Origin: Bacteroides sp.
GTDB lineage: Bacteria; Bacteroidota; Bacteroidia; Bacteroidales; Bacteroidaceae
Assembly: GCA_015060765.1 (NCBI GenBank)
Contig: SUXW01000004.1
Span: 62,001 to 126,000 of the forward strand
Length of the DNA stretch: 64,000 bases
Direction: 5' to 3'
In this document: positions 45,477-53,842 of the stretch, one piece after another
How positions within the stretch are numbered: position 1 is the first letter of the stretch
Layout of the letters: each line of letters begins with the position of its first letter
Translations under genes and position numbers: made by a program
Notes under the pieces: generated by a model
Told to the model about the DNA's origin: nothing
Database searches by the model: none
The model's input: only the letters and a program-made list of their open reading frames with translations

Positions 45477-46997
45477 TTATTCTTGAGTCAGATCGACTGC
45501 ATAATTGGCTCGTTTACCCGATGGGAAAATACCGCTGATGAACAAAACCTGGTCGGTTGAGCGTGTAGCCGACTTCACGATTTCTTCCAACTGGTCGACT
45601 GTCTTGATGCTTTGTCCATTAGCCTTCAAGATGATGAATCCTTTGCGTATTCCCGCTTCTTTCATCTTGCCATCAGTAACTCCAGTCACTTCCACTCCCG
45701 ATGCTAAATTCAGTTGTCTTCTTACATCTTGAGGAAGTTCACGGAAGGCGGCTCCGAGAATGTCCATACCTGCATCTTTTACCACTTTGGTAGTACCTTG
45801 TTCGTTCTTCAGGATCAGTTCCACATTCTTTTCACTCTTTTTACGGAGTACCTTAACGGTCACTTTATCGCCAGGACGGTGCTTGGCCAATTCTTCTTGC
45901 AGATTAGCAAAGTTCTTCACGCGTTTACCATCGATACCAATGATTACATCATCTACTTCCAATTTACCGAATGCAGAACCGTTTTCGAGTACTTCACCTA
46001 CCCATACTCCTTCGGTTGCGCCCAATTCTTCCGCCTTCTTCTTCATGGCTTCATCCTGCATCTGACCGTCGTTATCGATTGGGCGACAACTGATACCCAA
46101 CAAAGCACGTTGTACAGTACCGTATTCTTTCAAGTCGGTTACAACTTTGGTCATAATACTAGTCGGAATGGCAAATCCATATCCTGAATAAGAACCTGTG
46201 GGTGAATAAAGTACAGAATTGATTCCTACCAATTCACCGCGTGCATTGACCAACGCTCCCCCACTATTACCCTGATTGATAGCAGCATCAGTTTGAATAA
46301 ACGATTCCACTCCTTGCTGGTATACACCCAACGAACGAGCTTTAGCACTGACGATACCGGCGGTAACGGTTGAAGTCATGTTGAACGGGTTACCTACAGC
46401 CAATACCCATTCACCGATTTTCAAATTGTCTGAATTGCCCACCGGGATGGTTGGAAAATCATCGCCTTCTATTTTAACTAAAGCTAAATCCGTACTAGGG
46501 TCGGCTCCGATAATTCTTCCCTTGAATTCACGACCGTCGTTCAGTTTGACACTGATAATGTCGGCCTTTTCAATCACGTGGTTGTTAGTCACGATATATC
46601 CGTCTTTCGAAATAATGACACCCGATCCAAATCCCACTCTTTCAGGAGTCTGAACTTGTCGTTGCTGTCCTCCACCTCGATTACCAAACATATCACCGAA
46701 GAATTCATAAAATGGATCGCGCACGGTAACTGTTTCAGTCTTTGACTCTTGAGTGGATTTGATGTGAACCACTGCATTGACAGAACGTTCGGCTGCACCA
46801 GTCAGGTCAACCGGTTGCGACTGGGTCGCATCCAGAGCGGCCAATGTGTAATTCATATTTTGGGGGAACATCTGTTCAAAAGCCAATGTTTCTTTTTCTT
46901 GCGGCTGCATCATGCACGAAGCGGTGAATCCAGCAACGCCTGCACTGACTGCTACAACTGCGGTAGCTCCTAGCAATAATTTAATTGTCTTTTTCAT
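45477..46997 (-). CDS. Do/DegP-type periplasmic serine protease with two PDZ domains
   Basis: 506 residues. The signal region reads LLGATAVVAVSAGVAGFTASC. The trypsin-like domain has catalytic His140 (TNNHVIEKAD), Asp170 (STDLALVK) and Ser245 (QGNSGGALV), with the LA loop QTPERVGFGSGVI before it. PDZ1 (about 300-395: LGISCRPI, GVWVGEVLENGSAFGKLEVDDVIIGIDG split by the substrate groove) and PDZ2 (about 415-500) follow. Such proteins degrade or hold misfolded envelope proteins. It has a hairpin terminator; I could not place its promoter with confidence. Confidence 0.95.
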   Translation of the reverse strand: MKKTIKLLLGATAVVAVSAGVAGFTASCMMQPQEKETLAFEQMFPQNMNYTLAALDATQSQPVDLTGAAERSVNAVVHIKSTQESKTETVTVRDPFYEFFGDMFGNRGGGQQRQVQTPERVGFGSGVIISKDGYIVTNNHVIEKADIISVKLNDGREFKGRIIGADPSTDLALVKIEGDDFPTIPVGNSDNLKIGEWVLAVGNPFNMTSTVTAGIVSAKARSLGVYQQGVESFIQTDAAINQGNSGGALVNARGELVGINSVLYSPTGSYSGYGFAIPTSIMTKVVTDLKEYGTVQRALLGISCRPIDNDGQMQDEAMKKKAEELGATEGVWVGEVLENGSAFGKLEVDDVIIGIDGKRVKNFANLQEELAKHRPGDKVTVKVLRKKSEKNVELILKNEQGTTKVVKDAGMDILGAAFRELPQDVRRQLNLASGVEVTGVTDGKMKEAGIRKGFIILKANGQSIKTVDQLEEIVKSATRSTDQVLFISGIFPSGKRANYAVDLTQE

Positions 46998-47254
46998 AAC
47001 TTTATTCTTGTTTATTTGTTAATTATAATCGATTGTTTAACATTTACACCGCTAATGTAAGTACAAATATTATACGATTGTATCCTTTGGCAGTTATTTT
47101 TATCGCCTTTTAACAATGTAGTGTTGAACCTTAACAGCACTTAACCGGCCATACTGACAAATTTACATTCGTTAGTGATAGAAGATGACGGTGTGACAGT
47201 GTTATTTTCGATCGAAAATGGGTAGACTATGAGGATTATGAAAATTATTCTTTC

Positions 47255-47262
47255 TATCTTTG
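47255..47262 (+). promoter_or_regulatory. -7 element of rnpB
   Basis: TATCTTTG fits TAnnTTTG exactly and lies about 10 bp before the mature RNA 5' end. No -33 TTG is seen. Confidence 0.55.
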
Positions 47263-47269
47263 CACGTAG

Positions 47270-47666
47270 AAAAGCAGTCGGCCGGTCTGTCGCTGATGCC
47301 GCAAGGCAGAAGAGGAAAGTCCGGGCAACACAGAGCATCCTACTTTTTAACGGAAAGCTATCTGCGAAGGTAGAGTAATGCAGAAGAAAATAACCGCTGA
47401 GTTTTTCCAATGAGCATCTCCGGATACTAATGGAATTGCACAGTAAGGGTGAGAAGGTGGGGTAAGAGCCTACCAGCCGTATGGTGACATGCGGGCTGTG
47501 CATCTTAGGAGTTGTAAGGTCATGTAAACCGACACGATGAGGGTTGCTCGCCCCACGTCGGAGGGTAGACCGCTAGAGCCTATTGGTGACAATGGGTGTA
47601 GATAAATGACAGACGCCTTGCCTGGCAAGGAACAGAACCCGGCTTATAGGCTGACTGCTTTTTTTT
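47270..47666 (+). ncRNA. rnpB: RNase P RNA (type A)
   Basis: The catalytic RNA that trims tRNA 5' ends. The terminal helix P1 pairs AAGCAGTC (47272-47279) with GACTGCTT (47653-47660). The conserved core blocks are present in order: GAGGAAAGTCCGGGC (about 47309), AAGGGTGAGAAGGTGGGGTA (about 47446) leading into AGAGCCTACC, and ACAGAACCCGGCTTA (about 47631). A T-run after P1 serves as terminator. The YihY gene starts about 17 bp after the T-run. ORFs on either strand here are shadows. Confidence 0.95.
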
Positions 47667-47682
47667 ATAATGACTACTGACT

Positions 47683-49002
47683 ATGGGCAAATTGAATATC
47701 AACCACATCATCAATTTTTTGACCGTTGACATCTGGAGGGTGACAGACGGAGAAGTGAGCCGTTCGCGTGGCATTCTGTATAACATGATCAAGATAGCCA
47801 CTCTTTCTGTCCGCGAATTCATGCAGGGACGAGTTATCACTAAAGCTTCTGCCCTCACCTATAGCACGTTGTTGGCTATCATTCCCGCTTTGGCGTTGTT
47901 GTTTGCTATCGCTCGCGGATTTGGATTTGCCAATTTGCTTGAAACACAAATCAGAGAAGGATTGTCCGCTCATGCTGAAGTGGCAGAAATTCTTCTCTCC
48001 TTCATTGATTCTTATTTAAATCATACTAAAAGCGGAGTATTTATTGGAGTAGGTTTGATAATGCTTTTCTATACTATTCTGTTGCTGACCGACAACATCG
48101 AACGTACTTTCAATTCCATTTGGCAAGTGAAAAAGCCCCGTACCCTCTATCGGAAGGTGACCGATTATTTTTCGATGATTCTCCTCCTTCCTTTACTGAT
48201 TATGTTGTCGAGTGGTATTTCCATTTATTTGTCGACCATAGTCAAACACATGGAAGAGTTTGTTCTCTTGGCACCTATCGTGAAGTTCCTGGTAAGGATG
48301 ATTCCGTTCGTCATCACATGGAGCATGTTTACAGCTTTGTATATCTTCATGCCTAATACAAAGGTGAAATTCAAATATGCCATTTTACCTGGTATCATTG
48401 CGGGTAGTGCTTTTCAGGCTTTCCAATATTTGTATATCGGCAGTCAGATATGGGTATCCAATTACAATGCCATTTATGGTAGTTTTGCTGCCATACCCAT
48501 GTTTTTGTTATGGACGCAGATATCGTGGAGTATCTGTCTGTATGGTGCCCAATTATGCTATATAGCGCAAAACTTACGTAACTTTGCATTCAGCAAGGAA
48601 ATCAAAATGATCAGTCGCCGTTACCACGATTATCTCTGTGTTCTCATCATGTCGCTTATCTGCAAACGGTTCCAGACAGAAGAATCACCTTATACAGCCG
48701 AATTGTTGAGTGATGAATCCAAGATTCCCATTCGTCTGACCAAGAAAATCCTTTATGAGCTGCAAGATTTGAATATGCTTTACGAAACACAGATGGATGA
48801 TAAGGATGATTCGGTGGGCTATCTTCCTTCCGTTGATATCAACCGGATGAGTGTAGCAATGCTCCTGAGCCGACTTGATGAAGGCGGATCAGAAGCATTT
48901 AAAATTGACCGTGAGCGATATAATGCCCCTTGGAAGGCATTGAATGATGCCCGACAAGAATTTTATGAGAATACAGACAAGATTCTTCTCAAAGATCTTT
49001 AA
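47683..49002 (+). CDS. YihY/virulence factor BrkB family membrane protein
   Basis: 439 residues with six hydrophobic segments in the first 300 residues and the family signatures ASALTYSTLLAIIPALALLFA, DNIERTFNSIW, YIFMPNTKVKFKYAILPG and NAIYGSFAAIPMFLLWTQISW (here read in parts). The C-terminal 130 residues are soluble and have a winged-helix-like look (AELLSDESKIPIRLTKKILYEL). YihY proteins have been linked to lipid transport or efflux, but the function is not settled. No separate promoter is visible between rnpB and this gene. Its stop overlaps that of convergent ribE. Confidence 0.9.
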   Translation: MGKLNINHIINFLTVDIWRVTDGEVSRSRGILYNMIKIATLSVREFMQGRVITKASALTYSTLLAIIPALALLFAIARGFGFANLLETQIREGLSAHAEVAEILLSFIDSYLNHTKSGVFIGVGLIMLFYTILLLTDNIERTFNSIWQVKKPRTLYRKVTDYFSMILLLPLLIMLSSGISIYLSTIVKHMEEFVLLAPIVKFLVRMIPFVITWSMFTALYIFMPNTKVKFKYAILPGIIAGSAFQAFQYLYIGSQIWVSNYNAIYGSFAAIPMFLLWTQISWSICLYGAQLCYIAQNLRNFAFSKEIKMISRRYHDYLCVLIMSLICKRFQTEESPYTAELLSDESKIPIRLTKKILYELQDLNMLYETQMDDKDDSVGYLPSVDINRMSVAMLLSRLDEGGSEAFKIDRERYNAPWKALNDARQEFYENTDKILLKDL

Positions 49003-49604
49003 GAATTGAAGTGCATCATCCGACTTAAGTATTTGCCGATGATATCGAATTCAATGTTGACCACACTTCCCACTTGGAACGTATGAAAATTGGTGTGTTC
49101 GTAAGTATAAGGAATGATGGCTACCTGGAATGAATCATCGGTTGGATTACAGACTGTCAGACTTACTCCATTGACAGTAACCGAACCTTTGTCGACCGTC
49201 ATATATCCACGTTGCGCCATTTCCTTGTCAAATTTATATTTGAATGTATAGTACCAACTACCTTCTGCATCCTTGATGTCTACACATTCGGCTGTCTGGT
49301 CCACATGTCCCTGTACGATATGACCATCCAACCGGCCGTTCATCATCATACTCCGTTCTACGTTTACCTTGTCGCCCACTTTCAATAAGCCGATGTTGGA
49401 ACGTTCAATGGTTTCCTTCATGGCTGTTACGGTATAAGTACCGTCTTGTATGGATACAACAGTAAGACACACACCATTGTGTGACACACTCTGGTCTATT
49501 TTCAGTTCATCAACAAACGAACATTTCATGGTGAGGTGCAGATTTTCCTGGTCTTTTACTACCTTAATTACTTCTGCATATTCTTCTACAATACCTGAGA
49601 ACAT
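48999..49604 (-). CDS. ribE: Riboflavin synthase alpha chain
   Basis: 201 residues, two lumazine-binding barrels in tandem: MFSGIVEEYAEV with SVSHNGVCLTV (domain 1) and LDGHIVQGHVDQTAECV with VTVNGVSLTV (domain 2). It dismutates two dimethylribityl-lumazine molecules into riboflavin. No FMN riboswitch is seen upstream, and the other rib genes are not nearby. A -7 element (49630-49637) lies 25 bp upstream. Confidence 0.96.
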   Translation of the reverse strand: MFSGIVEEYAEVIKVVKDQENLHLTMKCSFVDELKIDQSVSHNGVCLTVVSIQDGTYTVTAMKETIERSNIGLLKVGDKVNVERSMMMNGRLDGHIVQGHVDQTAECVDIKDAEGSWYYTFKYKFDKEMAQRGYMTVDKGSVTVNGVSLTVCNPTDDSFQVAIIPYTYEHTNFHTFQVGSVVNIEFDIIGKYLSRMMHFNS

Positions 49605-49629
49605 AGTTTATTCTTTTAAATTTTGAATG

Positions 49630-49637
49630 CAAAGATA
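49630..49637 (-). promoter_or_regulatory. Putative -7 element of ribE
   Basis: TATCTTTG on the minus strand fits the consensus; the -33 half is not evident. Confidence 0.5.
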
Positions 49638-49670
49638 GCGATTATTTGCATACGACTTGACGTATGGACA

Positions 49671-49769
49671 TAAAAAAAGGGTCAACGCCTTGACCCAACC
49701 TTTTGTTAACCTTAATCTAATACTATGAAAAACACGTTACAAATGTATGGATAATATTTATAATTGCAA
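49671..49769 (-). ncRNA. Candidate small RNA B (about 65 nt) with promoter and terminator
   Basis: Minus strand: TTG (49767-49769), 19 bp, TACATTTG (49740-49747) predicts a start near 49735. The transcript would end at an intrinsic terminator, hairpin GGGTCAA/TTGACCC (49679-49696) followed by seven T (49672-49678). No ORF of note lies between. The body contains GATTAAGGTTAACAAAAGG. The span given includes the promoter; the RNA itself would be about 49671-49735. Confidence 0.5.
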
Positions 49770-49888
49770 GCATTTGGGGTAATATAATTATAAATTAAAA
49801 CTTTGTTTAACGTTTTAGTGGAAAAAGTTTAAAGTTGTTCACATATAAAGGCGCCCAATTTAACTAGGTTAACATTAGCTTGTTTGCA

Positions 49889-50025
49889 AAAATAAACGGG
49901 AGCCTTACTCGCTTGTAGGCTCCCGAATACAACACAAAAACTAAACTAGACTTAACTAAACTATTTTCTATTAAGTTTCACAACTTATCCACCGCAAATA
50001 TAGTTATATTTTTATTATATCCAAA
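49889..50025 (-). ncRNA. Candidate small RNA A (about 100 nt) with canonical promoter and terminator
   Basis: Minus strand: TTTG (50022-50025), 19 bp, TATATTTG (49995-50002) is a full consensus promoter with a start near 49990. The RNA would contain an ACTTAA/TTAAGT stem, the A/T-rich stretch TAGTTTAGTTAAGTCTAG, and a terminator with 9-bp arms CGGGAGCCT/AGGCTCCCG (49897-49925) and a T-rich tail. No ORF is present. It could alternatively be only the terminator region of the ABC gene upstream. The span includes the promoter. Confidence 0.5.
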
Positions 50026-50095
50026 AAAAATGAAGAAAAATATTAATAAATATTTAATAGTGCTTTTATGATCACCATTATGCAATGATTTACCC

Positions 50096-51535
50096 TTATA
50101 ATTGCAAGGAATGCGTGATACATTGTGGCAATTCTTCCTGATAATGCGTAACCATAATCATGGTTTTATTTTTTCTTGCACAGAAAGCTTCAATGATATC
50201 CTTTACCAATCGGCGATTCCGCATGTCCAATCCATGAAGTGGCTCATCAAGAATCAAGAGTTCCGGGTCTTTGACAAAAGCTCTGGCCAATAAAACCAAT
50301 CTTTGCTCTCCACTGGAAAGATGCAGAAAATTGTGATCTTTCAATGAAGCAATACCAAAGATGTCCATCCACCATTCACAAATATGTCGTTGCTCCGGTT
50401 GTGGACGTTTGTACAAACCAATGGAATCATGCAATCCACTTGCAACAATATCGATGGCCGGTATATTCTTCAGATAAGCCCGATGCATTTCGGGACTTAC
50501 ATAACCAATGTGCTTCTTGATTTCCCAAATGCTTTCACCAGTTCCTCTTTTCTTTCCAAATAAAGATATGTCGCAGGCATAACTTTGTGGATTGTCGGCA
50601 CATACCAAACTTAACAACGTCGATTTTCCTGATCCGTTTTTGCCACTTAAAGCCCACTTCTCCCCTATTTGAACTGTCCAATCCAATTCTTTCAAGATAG
50701 TACGTTCTCCATAACGAATGCTCACCTTGTTCAGTTGTACCACTTGTTTAACCCCTTCGAGGGTGTGCCTATATGGTAAATGGAGGATGCTATGACGCTT
50801 TTCTTCCGTAAGAACCGGATGATGGTAGGATTCGTTACTTGTCTGATATTGGGAAAGGGATTGTTTCTCTCCGCAAACCAAATGATCTACCGGAACCACA
50901 TGGGTAATGAAAGAAGGTATATCGTCTGTTTTCGACAAGACCAATATGATTTGTATCGACGTCGTCTCAATCAATTGACGAAACAAGTCATGTAGCATAT
51001 CACGGGTGGTGGCATCCAATCCGATAAAAGGATTGTCCATAATCAACACATCCGGATTACATAAAAGAGTCTTGGTAAGTTGGAATTTACGGAGTTCCCC
51101 ACTCGACAACAATACAATGTATTTGTCGAGCATGGAATGGATGTCGAACAGGTTAAACAAAATTTCTTTTTGTTTTTCGTCTTTTGCAACGGGCAACAAG
51201 TCCCTTACCATGGGAGTAATTTCCCTATCTTGTGAATTCCAGCGTTGCTGATAATAGTAACTGCCGTCTGAATCTCCATAAGAATCTCTGAAAGTAATGT
51301 ATTTGATGTGGTCGCTGACCAAATCGGATGCTGATGTCAGAAATCCGTACTTGACTTCATTTAACAGAAGCGGCCATCTGCCGGTAAGGATATCCACTAA
51401 TCTGCTCTTTCCTCCTCCGTTGGGGCCCACAATAGCAACATGTTCTCCTTGAGCAATGTTCAAATTGACAGGTTCTTTCATCCGATAGTCGGGATGGCGG
51501 GTTACCCCATCTTTTATTTCGATGATATTTTGCAT
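50096..51535 (-). CDS. Twin-cassette ABC ATPase, ModF-like
   Basis: 479 residues from the ATG at 51535 (MQNIIEIKDGV), preferred to 51565 because it puts the usual start just before the first beta strand. Two ABC domains without membrane segments: domain 1 has GPNGGGKSR, LSSGELRK and LIMDNP, so the catalytic glutamate is an asparagine; domain 2 has GKNGSGKST, LSSGEQR and LILDEPLHGLD, complete. This resembles ModF (YlaI) proteins of unknown role. No permease or binding protein is next to it. It diverges from the patatin-barrel gene. Confidence 0.85.
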   Translation of the reverse strand: MQNIIEIKDGVTRHPDYRMKEPVNLNIAQGEHVAIVGPNGGGKSRLVDILTGRWPLLLNEVKYGFLTSASDLVSDHIKYITFRDSYGDSDGSYYYQQRWNSQDREITPMVRDLLPVAKDEKQKEILFNLFDIHSMLDKYIVLLSSGELRKFQLTKTLLCNPDVLIMDNPFIGLDATTRDMLHDLFRQLIETTSIQIILVLSKTDDIPSFITHVVPVDHLVCGEKQSLSQYQTSNESYHHPVLTEEKRHSILHLPYRHTLEGVKQVVQLNKVSIRYGERTILKELDWTVQIGEKWALSGKNGSGKSTLLSLVCADNPQSYACDISLFGKKRGTGESIWEIKKHIGYVSPEMHRAYLKNIPAIDIVASGLHDSIGLYKRPQPEQRHICEWWMDIFGIASLKDHNFLHLSSGEQRLVLLARAFVKDPELLILDEPLHGLDMRNRRLVKDIIEAFCARKNKTMIMVTHYQEELPQCITHSLQL

Positions 51536-51575
51536 CTTTAACACAATTCTATAAAATGTTGACAAAGGTAACGAT

Positions 51576-51583
51576 TATCTTTG
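51576..51583 (+). promoter_or_regulatory. -7 element of the patatin-barrel gene
   Basis: TATCTTTG fits TAnnTTTG and lies 40 bp before the ATG; the -33 half is unclear. Confidence 0.5.
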
Positions 51584-51623
51584 CAATAACATTATGAATT
51601 AAACTAAACTTGAAAAGAAAGAT

Positions 51624-53834
51624 ATGAAGTTATTTATTGCGGTATTAATTAGCTTACTGTTATGTTCGGCAGATGGTTATGCAACCACACACGACTCTCA
51701 CCCCAGAAAGAAAATCGGTTTGGTATTGAGTGGCGGTGGTGCCAAAGGTATGGCACATATCGGTGCTTTGAAAGTTATGGAAGAGGCCGGTATTCCCATT
51801 GATTATGTAGTAGGTACCAGTATGGGCTCCATTATCGGGGGACTTTATGCCATTGGCTATACCCCGCATCAGTTGGATAGTCTGGTACGTGTACAAGATT
51901 GGGCTTATCTGTTGAGCGATCGTACTCCTCGAAGCGATAAGAATATGTCCGAACGCGAGATGGACGAAAAATACGTCCTTTCCGTTCCTTTCAGCAAAAT
52001 ATCCATCAAGGAAGTGAGAGGTGGATTGATAAAGGGTCAGAATATTGATAATTTGTTCAATCAACTTACCTTGGGTTACCATGATTCCATTGATTTCAAT
52101 CGTTTGCCTATCCCCTTTGCCTGCGTTTCGGAAGACATCGTAACAGGTAATGAAGTAGTCTTTCATCAAGGGAAATTGACTACTGCCATGCGAGCAAGTA
52201 TGGCCATCCCCGGTGTATTTACCCCAGTACGTCTGGACAGTATGGTATTGGTCGATGGAGGAACTGTCAACAATTATCCGGTCAATGTAGCAAAAGCCAT
52301 GGGAGCCGATATAATAATCGGTGTGGATGTTCAAAGCAATCTGAAACCTTCCAGCGAATTGGAAGGTACGGCCGATATATTGGGACAACTCATCAACTTG
52401 ATGGGAAAGGAACAATACGAACAGAATCTTAAGGAAACCAACACTTACATCAAAGTTGACGTGGAAGGCTATTCTGCTGCGAGCTTTACCAAACACGCCA
52501 TAGACACACTGATTGAAAGAGGCGAACAAGCAGCCCGTAAACAATGGGATGCTTTCATGGAAATAAAACGAGATCTTGGGTATCCTCCTTCCTTCCAACC
52601 GCATTACAATGTTTATCATCCCATCGAAAAGGTTTATATCAGGAACATTCAATTCAATGGAATTGACAAGGAAGACGAACATTGGATTATAGACCGTTGC
52701 AATCTTCATGAAGATTCCTTTAATGAAATCCACATGATTGAAGAAGCCACCACCATTATTCGTGCCAACACTAGTTATTCGAGTGCTTCGTACAATCTTT
52801 CTAAAGTCAGCGAAGATGTATACGACTTGATTTATACTCTCAATAAAAAGCAGGAGAATCGGGTCAATGTAGGTGTACGGTTTGATACGGAGGAAGTAGC
52901 AAGTGTTCTGGTGAACATCACCAAGTCATTCAATTCCAAATTGCCATCTTATGCTTCCGTAACGGCCCGATTAGGTGAACGGTTTGGAGGTAGGCTTGCT
53001 TATGGACTTGAAGTGTCACCATTGGCTACGTTAGGGCTTAGTTATGGATTCAACTACAATGATATAGACTATTATCGAGGAGGTAAACGTTCGTTCAATT
53101 CCGTTTTTCGTTATCATGTTGGTGAACTGTCTTATGCAAACGTGTGGTTACGCAACATGCGTTTCAACATTGGTTTGCGATATGAACTGTATGATTATGA
53201 TAAATTCATGTATATGGAAGATACCCCTTCCCATAATGATGTGGAGAAGGAACATTTTTATACTTACTTCGCCAATTTGCATTACGACACCTATGACAAG
53301 GCTTATTTTCCTTCGAAGGGGGTAAACTTTAAAGCTGGATATACACTATATACCGATAATTTCACTCAATACGATAACCATACACCTTTTTCAGCCGTTG
53401 CTGGTATATTCGAAGGAGTGATACCCGTTACAAGAAGATTTTCCATCCTACCGTCCATTAGCGGACGTTTCCTTATCGGTAAGCATATCCCCTATTCCAA
53501 ACGGAATACGATGGGTGGAGACATGATAGAGAAATACCTGCCTTATCAATTGCCGTTTATCGGCACTTCGCATGTGGAGATGATGAACAATTCGTTAGTT
53601 ATCAGTGGAATTAAATTACGTCAGCGGATGGGGAATATACACTATCTGACACTAGGCGCGAACTACGCATTGAGTAGTCGTAAACTGAAAGGATTGTTTG
53701 ATGAAGAAAGCATGTTCGGTTGTGCTATAACATACGGAATGGATAGTGTGTTCGGTCCTCTGGAGGCTTCTTTGAACTACACTAACCATTCCGATAAAGT
53801 AGGATTATATATCAACTTGGGATATAAATTCTGA
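51624..53834 (+). CDS. Patatin-like phospholipase with outer-membrane barrel (PlpD-like)
   Basis: 736 residues with a signal peptide (LISLLLCSADGYA). Patatin domain (about 30-300): LSGGGAKGMAHIGAL, elbow GTSMGSIIGG, catalytic Asp in LVDGGTVNNYPV. A POTRA-like domain (about 330-410) leads into a 16-strand BamA/Omp85-like barrel (about 425-736) ending in phenylalanine (YINLGYKF). This is the type Vd autotransporter layout (PlpD); the patatin part may be exposed at the surface or facing inwards. It has its own promoter and ends 8 bp from the convergent pullulanase gene. Confidence 0.93.
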   Translation: MKLFIAVLISLLLCSADGYATTHDSHPRKKIGLVLSGGGAKGMAHIGALKVMEEAGIPIDYVVGTSMGSIIGGLYAIGYTPHQLDSLVRVQDWAYLLSDRTPRSDKNMSEREMDEKYVLSVPFSKISIKEVRGGLIKGQNIDNLFNQLTLGYHDSIDFNRLPIPFACVSEDIVTGNEVVFHQGKLTTAMRASMAIPGVFTPVRLDSMVLVDGGTVNNYPVNVAKAMGADIIIGVDVQSNLKPSSELEGTADILGQLINLMGKEQYEQNLKETNTYIKVDVEGYSAASFTKHAIDTLIERGEQAARKQWDAFMEIKRDLGYPPSFQPHYNVYHPIEKVYIRNIQFNGIDKEDEHWIIDRCNLHEDSFNEIHMIEEATTIIRANTSYSSASYNLSKVSEDVYDLIYTLNKKQENRVNVGVRFDTEEVASVLVNITKSFNSKLPSYASVTARLGERFGGRLAYGLEVSPLATLGLSYGFNYNDIDYYRGGKRSFNSVFRYHVGELSYANVWLRNMRFNIGLRYELYDYDKFMYMEDTPSHNDVEKEHFYTYFANLHYDTYDKAYFPSKGVNFKAGYTLYTDNFTQYDNHTPFSAVAGIFEGVIPVTRRFSILPSISGRFLIGKHIPYSKRNTMGGDMIEKYLPYQLPFIGTSHVEMMNNSLVISGIKLRQRMGNIHYLTLGANYALSSRKLKGLFDEESMFGCAITYGMDSVFGPLEASLNYTNHSDKVGLYINLGYKF

Positions 53835-53842
53835 ATCCTGTA

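Noticed and set aside
47141-47858. Minus-strand ORFs covering rnpB and the start of the YihY gene
   Set aside because: The region is the RNase P RNA with conserved core blocks; the ORFs are accidental.
49605-49700. Possible FMN riboswitch before ribE
   Set aside because: None of the conserved FMN-aptamer blocks is present; the leader is short.
49709-49759. Mini-ORF MKNTLQMYG on the plus strand opposite candidate RNA B
   Set aside because: Very short, no promoter on that strand, and the strand with promoter and terminator is the opposite one.
51660-52733. Long minus-strand ORF (357 codons) inside the patatin-barrel gene
   Set aside because: It lies wholly within a gene with clear motifs in the other frame, has no start signal or recognisable domain, and is explained by the codon pattern of the real gene.
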